Assembly (NCBI RefSeq): GCF_900582195.1
Contig: NZ_UTHA01000311.1
Span: forward strand, 39,401 to 103,400
Direction: 5' to 3'
Origin: Pseudomonas viridiflava
GTDB taxonomy: Bacteria; Pseudomonadota; Gammaproteobacteria; Pseudomonadales; Pseudomonadaceae
Length of the DNA stretch: 64,000 nucleotides
The notes under the pieces were generated by a model. That model did no database searches and was not told where the DNA came from. It was given only the letters and a program-made list of their open reading frames with translations. Of this stretch, positions 58,445-64,000 are shown piece by piece. How positions within the stretch are numbered: position 1 is the stretch's first letter; each line of letters starts with the position of its first letter. Both the position numbers and the translations under genes were made by a program.

Positions 58445-59905
58445 TTAGAGCGGGGCAGGTTCTTGCGCCGGTTTTGACTTGTCGATGCCCGGCACATGCA
58501 AATTGCCCTCGGCCACTTGATCACCTTCAAGCTGCGGCTGGGTCACCCAGGTCAGAATGTCGTAGTAGCGACGAATGTTCGCCACAAAGTGCACCGGCTC
58601 GCCGCCTCGGGCATAGCCATAACGCGTCTTGCTGTACCACTGCTTTTGCGACAGGCGCGGCAGAATCTTCTTCACGTCCAGCCATTTGTCCGGGTTCAAC
58701 CCTTCCTTGGCCGTCAGTTTGCGCGCGTCATCCAGGTGACCACTGCCCACGTTATATGCCGCCAGAGCAAACCAGGTGCGATCTGGCTCCTTGATCGAGT
58801 CGTCGAGCTGATCCTTCATATAAGCCAGGTACTTCGCGCCGCCCATGATGCTCTGCTTGGGGTCGAGACGGTTGGATACGCCCATCGCTTGCGCCGTGTT
58901 CTGGGTCAGCATCATCAGCCCGCGCACACCGGTCTTCGAGGTGACGGTCGGTTGCCACAATGATTCCTGATAACCGATCGCCGCCAGCAGGCGCCAGTCG
59001 ACTTTCTCTTTCTTCGCGTAGTTCTTGAAGTGCTGTTCGTACTTCGGCAGGCGCTGCTGCAAGTGCTGGGCGAAGGTCGTGGCGCCCATATAGCCGAGGA
59101 CATCGACGTGGCCGTAGTAACGGTCCTTCAGGCGTTGCAGCGTGCCGTTCTTCTGCACCTTGTCCAGATAGGCGTTGATTTCGTTGAGCAGGCTGTTGTC
59201 TTCGCCCGGGCCAACGGCCCAACTCTGGCTGCGCGCATCGCCAAGATCGAAGGCCACGCGGATATTGGTGAAGTACACCTGGTTCATCGCTACTTCATTG
59301 GAGTCGACCAGGGTCAGGTCGATCTGGCCTTCATCGACCATGCGCAGCAGGTCGACCACTTCAACCGCGTCGGACTCTTCGTATTCGATGCCGGGGAATT
59401 TCTTTTTCAGCTCGGCCAGTTGTTCGGCATGGGTACTGCCTTTGAGCACCATGATTTTCTTGCCGACCAGATCACCGGGATCGGTCGGCCGCGACTGGCC
59501 GTTGCGATAAATGATCTGCGGGGTGACTTCAAGGTAGGAGTGCGAAAAGCGGACTTGCTGCTTGCGCTGATCGCTGCTGACCAGGCCGGCGGCGGCCAGC
59601 ACCGGGCCGTTGGGTTTGCCGATCTGATCGAACAGGTCATCGAGGTTGTCGGCGGTCTCGATCTTGAGTTCTACGCCCAAATCGTCGGCGAAACGCTTCA
59701 CCAGCTCGTATTCGAAGCCGGTTTCACCGCTGCGATCCTGAAAGTAGGTGGCGGGGCTGTTACGGGTAATCACCCGCAGCACACCATCCTCCTTTACGCG
59801 CTCGAGTGTGTTGGGTTTATCAACACAGCCACCGAGCATCAGGAAGAGTCCGGTTGCGATCAGCCATTTGGCGTACCGCGGACGCAAAGCCGTTGGAAAA
59901 AACAT
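58445..59905 (-). CDS. mltF: MltF, membrane-bound lytic murein transglycosylase F
   Basis: MltF cleaves peptidoglycan with formation of 1,6-anhydro ends and is regulated by its own sensor domain. The 486-residue lipoprotein has a lipobox LMLGGC (residues about 22-27). A solute-binding-like domain follows (residues 40-265; RVITRNSPATYFQDRSGETGFEYE). The LT domain has the catalytic Glu in IGYQESLWQP and GVRGLMMLTQNTA, AYNVGSGHL. The C-terminus is rich in Pro/Ala. It is divergent from purL. Confidence 0.95.
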   Translation of the reverse strand: MFFPTALRPRYAKWLIATGLFLMLGGCVDKPNTLERVKEDGVLRVITRNSPATYFQDRSGETGFEYELVKRFADDLGVELKIETADNLDDLFDQIGKPNGPVLAAAGLVSSDQRKQQVRFSHSYLEVTPQIIYRNGQSRPTDPGDLVGKKIMVLKGSTHAEQLAELKKKFPGIEYEESDAVEVVDLLRMVDEGQIDLTLVDSNEVAMNQVYFTNIRVAFDLGDARSQSWAVGPGEDNSLLNEINAYLDKVQKNGTLQRLKDRYYGHVDVLGYMGATTFAQHLQQRLPKYEQHFKNYAKKEKVDWRLLAAIGYQESLWQPTVTSKTGVRGLMMLTQNTAQAMGVSNRLDPKQSIMGGAKYLAYMKDQLDDSIKEPDRTWFALAAYNVGSGHLDDARKLTAKEGLNPDKWLDVKKILPRLSQKQWYSKTRYGYARGGEPVHFVANIRRYYDILTWVTQPQLEGDQVAEGNLHVPGIDKSKPAQEPAPL

Positions 59906-60190
59906 CTGCGCAGTATACGCAAACGGCCACGGGCGCCATATCTCGACAGCACGGGGCCAGTCTGCTAGAGATCACAAAATCGAGCGAAACCCCGCAGAAA
60001 CGGGCGTCTACGGCTTTTTGTTACAGTAAAAATTAGGCGTCGTTACACAGTCGATTTACCTGACTCTGGAGTCGGAAACACAGATTGATACCCGAGTGCA
60101 ACCGTGCGTAGCGTTTCGGGTGATGTTGAGGGCGGTTTAGGCTAGAATGCACGGCCTCAAAGCACACCCCTTCCCGAGGCTGTCCCGAAG

Positions 60191-63100
60191 ATGTTGATCC
60201 TGCGCGGCGCTCCTGCCCTTTCTGCCTTTCGCCACAGCAAACTCCTTGAGCAACTGAGCCAGAAGGTTCCAGCTGTCAGTGGCCTGTATGCTGAATTCGC
60301 TCACTTCGCCGAAGTCACCGGCGTCCTGACCGGCGACGAACAGCAGGTGCTTGCGCGCCTTCTGAAGTACGGTCCAAGCGTTCCGGTACAAGAGCCGACC
60401 GGTCGTCTGTTTCTGGTGTTGCCGCGTTTCGGCACCATCTCGCCATGGTCGAGCAAGGCCAGCGACATCGCCCGCAACTGCGGCCTGAGCAAGATCCAGC
60501 GTCTGGAGCGCGGTATCGCGTTCTACGTGGCCGGTCAGTTCAGCGAAGCCGAAGCCCAGCAGATTGCCGATGTATTGCATGACCGCATGACCCAGATCGT
60601 TCTGGCCAACCTCGAACAGGCCGCCGGTCTGTTCAGCCACGCCGAGCCGAAGCCGCTGACCGCAATCGATATCCTTGGTGGCGGTCGCGCCGCGCTGGAA
60701 AAAGCCAACACCGAGCTGGGCCTGGCCCTGGCCGAAGACGAAATCGACTACCTGGTCAACGCCTTCAACGGTCTCAAGCGCAACCCGCACGACATCGAAC
60801 TGATGATGTTCGCCCAGGCCAACTCCGAGCACTGCCGCCACAAGATCTTCAACGCCAGTTGGGATATTGATGGTGAGAACCAGGAAAAAAGCCTGTTCGG
60901 CATGATCAAGAACACCTACGTGATGCACAGCGAAGGCGTTCTGTCGGCTTATAAGGACAACGCCTCGGTGATCGTCGGCAACGTTGCCGGCCGTTTCTTC
61001 CCGAATCCTGAAACCCGCCAGTACGGCGCGGTGCAGGAGCCGGTGCACATCCTGATGAAGGTTGAAACCCACAACCACCCGACCGCGATCGCCCCGTTCC
61101 CGGGCGCGTCGACCGGTTCCGGCGGCGAGATCCGTGACGAAGGTGCAACCGGTCGTGGCGCCAAGCCAAAGGCTGGCCTGACCGGTTTCACTGTGTCGAA
61201 CCTGCAGATCCCGGGCTTCGAACAGCCGTGGGAAGTGCCGTACGGCAAGCCTGAGCGCATCGTTACCGCGCTGGACATCATGATCGAAGGCCCGCTCGGC
61301 GGCGCCGCGTTCAACAACGAATTCGGTCGTCCGGCCCTGACTGGCTACTTCCGTACCTTCGAACAGTCGATCACCACCCCGCACGGTGATGAAGTTCGTG
61401 GCTACCACAAGCCGATCATGTTGGCCGGCGGCATGGGCAACATCCGCGAAGAGCACGTCAAGAAAGGCGAGATCGTGGTCGGCTCCAAGCTGATCGTCCT
61501 CGGCGGCCCGGCAATGCTCATCGGTCTGGGTGGTGGCGCGGCTTCCTCCATGGCCACCGGCACCAGCTCGGCGGATCTCGACTTCGCTTCCGTACAGCGT
61601 GAAAACCCTGAAATGGAGCGTCGCTGCCAGGAAGTCATCGACCGTTGCTGGCAACTGGGTGACAAAAACCCGATCAGCTTCATCCACGACGTCGGTGCGG
61701 GCGGTCTGTCCAACGCCTTCCCGGAGCTGGTCAACGACGGCGACCGCGGTGGCCGTTTCGAACTGCGCAACATTCCCAATGACGAGCCAGGCATGGCCCC
61801 GCACGAAATCTGGTCCAACGAATCCCAGGAACGTTACGTTCTGGCCGTCGGCCCTGAAGACTTCGAGCGCTTCCAGGCGATCTGCGAACGCGAGCGCTGC
61901 CCGTTTGCCGTTGTCGGTGAGGCCACTGCCGAACCGCAACTGACCGTGACCGACAGCCATTTCGGCAACAATCCGGTGGACATGCCACTGGAAGTGTTGC
62001 TGGGCAAGGCTCCGCGCATGCACCGTTCGGTGGTTCGTGAAGCTGAACTGGGCGATGACTTCGATCCGTCCAACCTCGACATCACCGAGTCCATCGAACG
62101 CGTTCTGCATCACCCGGCCGTAGCGAGCAAAAGCTTCCTGATCACCATCGGCGACCGCACCATCACCGGCCTGGTTGCCCGTGACCAAATGGTCGGCCCA
62201 TGGCAGGTGCCGGTGGCCGACGTTGCCGTCACCGCCACCAGTTTCGACGTCTACACCGGTGAAGCCATGGCGATGGGCGAGCGCACTCCGCTGGCATTGC
62301 TGGACGCTCCGGCGTCGGGCCGCATGGCCATCGGCGAAACCCTGACCAACATCGCCGCGTCGCGCATCAACAAGATCTCCGACATCAAACTGTCGGCGAA
62401 CTGGATGTCCGCTGCCGGCCACCCGGGCGAAGACGCGCGTCTGTACGACACCGTGAAAGCGGTCGGTATGGAATTGTGCCCTGAGCTGGGCATCACCATT
62501 CCGGTGGGCAAGGACTCGATGTCCATGGCCACTCGCTGGAACGATAACGGCGAAGAAAAAACCGTGACCTCGCCGATGTCGCTGATCGTGACCGGTTTCG
62601 CGCCAGTGGCTGACATCCGTCAGACCCTGACCCCGGAACTGCGCATGGACAAGGGCACCACCGACCTGATCCTGATCGACCTCGGTCGCGGTCAGAACCG
62701 TATGGGTGCTTCGATCCTTGCTCAGGTTCACGGCAAACTCGGCAAGCACGCGCCGGACGTCGATGACGCCGAAGACCTGAAGGCCTTCTTCGCCGTGATC
62801 CAGGGCCTCAACGCCGACGGTCACCTGCTGGCTTACCACGACCGCTCCGACGGTGGTCTGCTGACCTCCGTGGTGGAAATGGCCTTCGCCGGCCACTGCG
62901 GTCTGAGCCTGAACCTCGACAGCGTTGCCGAGTCCTCGGCGGAAATCGCTGCGATCCTGTTCAACGAAGAACTGGGTGCAGTGATCCAGGTTCGTCAGGA
63001 CGCCACGCCAGACATCCTCGCGCAATTCAGCGCGGCCGGCCTGGGCGACTGCGTGTCGGTGATCGGTCAGCCGATCAACAATGGCCAGATCAACATCACC

Positions 63101-64000
63101 TTCAACGGTGACACCGTGTTCGAAGGCCAGCGTCGTCTGCTGCAACGTCAGTGGGCCGAGACCAGCTACCAGATCCAGCGTCTGCGCGATAACGCCGACT
63201 GCGCCGAGCAAGAGTTCGACGTGCTGCTGGAAGAAGACAACCCGGGTCTGAGCGTCAAGCTCAGCTACGACGTCAACCAGGACATCGCCGCGCCTTACAT
63301 CAAGAAAGGCATCCGCCCACAGGTTGCCGTGCTGCGTGAGCAGGGCGTCAATGGTCAGGTGGAAATGGCCGCTGCGTTCGACCGCGCCGGTTTCAACGCG
63401 ATCGACGTGCACATGAGCGACATTCTCGCCGGCCGTGTCGACCTGAACGAGTTCAAAGGTCTGGTGGCGTGCGGTGGTTTCTCCTACGGCGACGTCCTCG
63501 GCGCCGGTGAAGGCTGGGCCAAGTCGGCGCTGTTCAATAGCCGCGCCCGCGACGCGTTCCAGGGTTTCTTCGAACGTAACGACAGCTTCACCCTCGGCGT
63601 GTGCAACGGTTGCCAGATGATGTCCAACCTGCACGAGCTGATCCCGGGCAGCGAGTTCTGGCCGCACTTCGTGCGTAACCGCTCCGAGCAGTTCGAAGCC
63701 CGCGTGGCAATGGTGCAGATCCAGGAGTCGAACTCGATCTTCCTGCAGGGCATGGCCGGTTCGCGTATGCCGATCGCCATCGCTCACGGTGAAGGTCACG
63801 CCGAGTTCTCCAGCGAAGAAGCATTGCTGGAAGCCGATCTGTCCGGTTGCGTGGCGATGCGTTTCGTCGACAACCATGGCAAGGTCACCGAGCGTTATCC
63901 GGCCAACCCGAACGGTTCGCCGCGCGGGATCACCGGCCTCACCAGCCGTGATGGCCGTGTGACGATCATGATGCCGCACCCGGAGCGTGTGTTCCGCGCG
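60191..64000 (+). CDS. purL: PurL, phosphoribosylformylglycinamidine synthase (3' end beyond window)
   Basis: PurL converts FGAR and glutamine to FGAM in purine synthesis. The frame opens at ATG 60191 (MLILRGAPALSAFRHSKLLE) and is still open at the right edge after 1270 codons; the family is about 1298, so only the last 30 or so residues are cut off. AIR-synthase-like ATP-binding motifs appear, for example EPVHILMKVETHNHPTAIAP and VGAGGLSNAFPELV. The C-terminal glutaminase domain has the nucleophile Cys in GVCNGCQMMSNL and the ending MPHPERVFR. Large frames on the opposite strand are codon-bias shadows. Confidence 0.97.
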   Translation, partial: MLILRGAPALSAFRHSKLLEQLSQKVPAVSGLYAEFAHFAEVTGVLTGDEQQVLARLLKYGPSVPVQEPTGRLFLVLPRFGTISPWSSKASDIARNCGLSKIQRLERGIAFYVAGQFSEAEAQQIADVLHDRMTQIVLANLEQAAGLFSHAEPKPLTAIDILGGGRAALEKANTELGLALAEDEIDYLVNAFNGLKRNPHDIELMMFAQANSEHCRHKIFNASWDIDGENQEKSLFGMIKNTYVMHSEGVLSAYKDNASVIVGNVAGRFFPNPETRQYGAVQEPVHILMKVETHNHPTAIAPFPGASTGSGGEIRDEGATGRGAKPKAGLTGFTVSNLQIPGFEQPWEVPYGKPERIVTALDIMIEGPLGGAAFNNEFGRPALTGYFRTFEQSITTPHGDEVRGYHKPIMLAGGMGNIREEHVKKGEIVVGSKLIVLGGPAMLIGLGGGAASSMATGTSSADLDFASVQRENPEMERRCQEVIDRCWQLGDKNPISFIHDVGAGGLSNAFPELVNDGDRGGRFELRNIPNDEPGMAPHEIWSNESQERYVLAVGPEDFERFQAICERERCPFAVVGEATAEPQLTVTDSHFGNNPVDMPLEVLLGKAPRMHRSVVREAELGDDFDPSNLDITESIERVLHHPAVASKSFLITIGDRTITGLVARDQMVGPWQVPVADVAVTATSFDVYTGEAMAMGERTPLALLDAPASGRMAIGETLTNIAASRINKISDIKLSANWMSAAGHPGEDARLYDTVKAVGMELCPELGITIPVGKDSMSMATRWNDNGEEKTVTSPMSLIVTGFAPVADIRQTLTPELRMDKGTTDLILIDLGRGQNRMGASILAQVHGKLGKHAPDVDDAEDLKAFFAVIQGLNADGHLLAYHDRSDGGLLTSVVEMAFAGHCGLSLNLDSVAESSAEIAAILFNEELGAVIQVRQDATPDILAQFSAAGLGDCVSVIGQPINNGQINITFNGDTVFEGQRRLLQRQWAETSYQIQRLRDNADCAEQEFDVLLEEDNPGLSVKLSYDVNQDIAAPYIKKGIRPQVAVLREQGVNGQVEMAAAFDRAGFNAIDVHMSDILAGRVDLNEFKGLVACGGFSYGDVLGAGEGWAKSALFNSRARDAFQGFFERNDSFTLGVCNGCQMMSNLHELIPGSEFWPHFVRNRSEQFEARVAMVQIQESNSIFLQGMAGSRMPIAIAHGEGHAEFSSEEALLEADLSGCVAMRFVDNHGKVTERYPANPNGSPRGITGLTSRDGRVTIMMPHPERVFRA

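Noticed and set aside
60137..63979. A 1280-codon open frame on the minus strand opposite purL
   Set aside because: It is the codon-bias shadow of purL, which is open on the plus strand from 60191 with clear FGAM synthase motifs. The shadow protein has low-complexity His/Gln/Asp/Val-rich composition.

Overview
This 64 kb window is a chromosomal segment of a fluorescent pseudomonad, most likely of the Pseudomonas fluorescens/koreensis group. The evidence is high-GC coding DNA, a complete alginate operon, gene order that matches Pseudomonas neighbourhoods (dauBAR-rhlB, valS-holC-pepA-lptFG, lepA-lepB-rnc-era-recO-pdxJ), and twelve paired copies of the GTGGGAGCGAGC-type REP repeat.

Layout. 1-13509 (minus strand): alginate operon algD-alg8-alg44-algK-algE-algG-algX-algL-algI-algJ, with algJ cut by the window edge. 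A long algD upstream region (13510-14318) carries an AlgU-like promoter. 14319-19630: yaaA, a secreted CE4-type deacetylase, a PIN-PhoH ATPase and moaCDE. 19788-23811: D-arginine locus (periplasmic binding protein, dauR, dauA, dauB) with a related dyad in front of each of its two transcription units. 23900-30761: rhlB, a carboxylesterase and the aapJQMP general amino-acid ABC transporter. 30814-33730: an mqsRA toxin-antitoxin pair and a GntR regulator followed by a CynX-type MFS transporter. 33968-34780: an NTF2-like protein and a GIY-YIG protein. 34757-39316: a decayed accessory element bounded by a 25-bp direct repeat that starts in the last codons of the GIY-YIG gene. It holds remnants of a P2-like terminase and portal, two Ogr/Delta-like zinc-finger genes, a small cold-shock-like gene, a thioredoxin, a DUF6124-type gene and a broken duplicate of its 3' end. 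39400-49336: GST, membrane glutaredoxin, yejK, an HU protein, rlmF, valS, holC and pepA. 49478-49743: a 266-bp element with perfect 31-bp terminal inverted repeats. 49913-64000: lptFG, lepA-lepB, rnc-era-recO-pdxJ, mltF and the start of purL, which runs off the right edge.

How the genes work together. AlgD makes GDP-mannuronate; Alg8 with the c-di-GMP receptor Alg44 polymerises and exports it; AlgK, AlgX, AlgG, AlgL and AlgE form the periplasmic and outer-membrane machine; AlgI and AlgJ belong to the acetylation branch. DauA and DauB convert D-arginine to L-arginine through 2-ketoarginine under DauR, next to a basic amino-acid binding protein and the Aap transporter.

The most interesting points are a REP pair inserted in frame in the 5' end of algK, the flanked phage-derived element at the GIY-YIG gene, the cruciform-capable 266-bp element upstream of lptF, the paired DauR-type dyads, and a Leu at the position corresponding to an active-site His in DauA.
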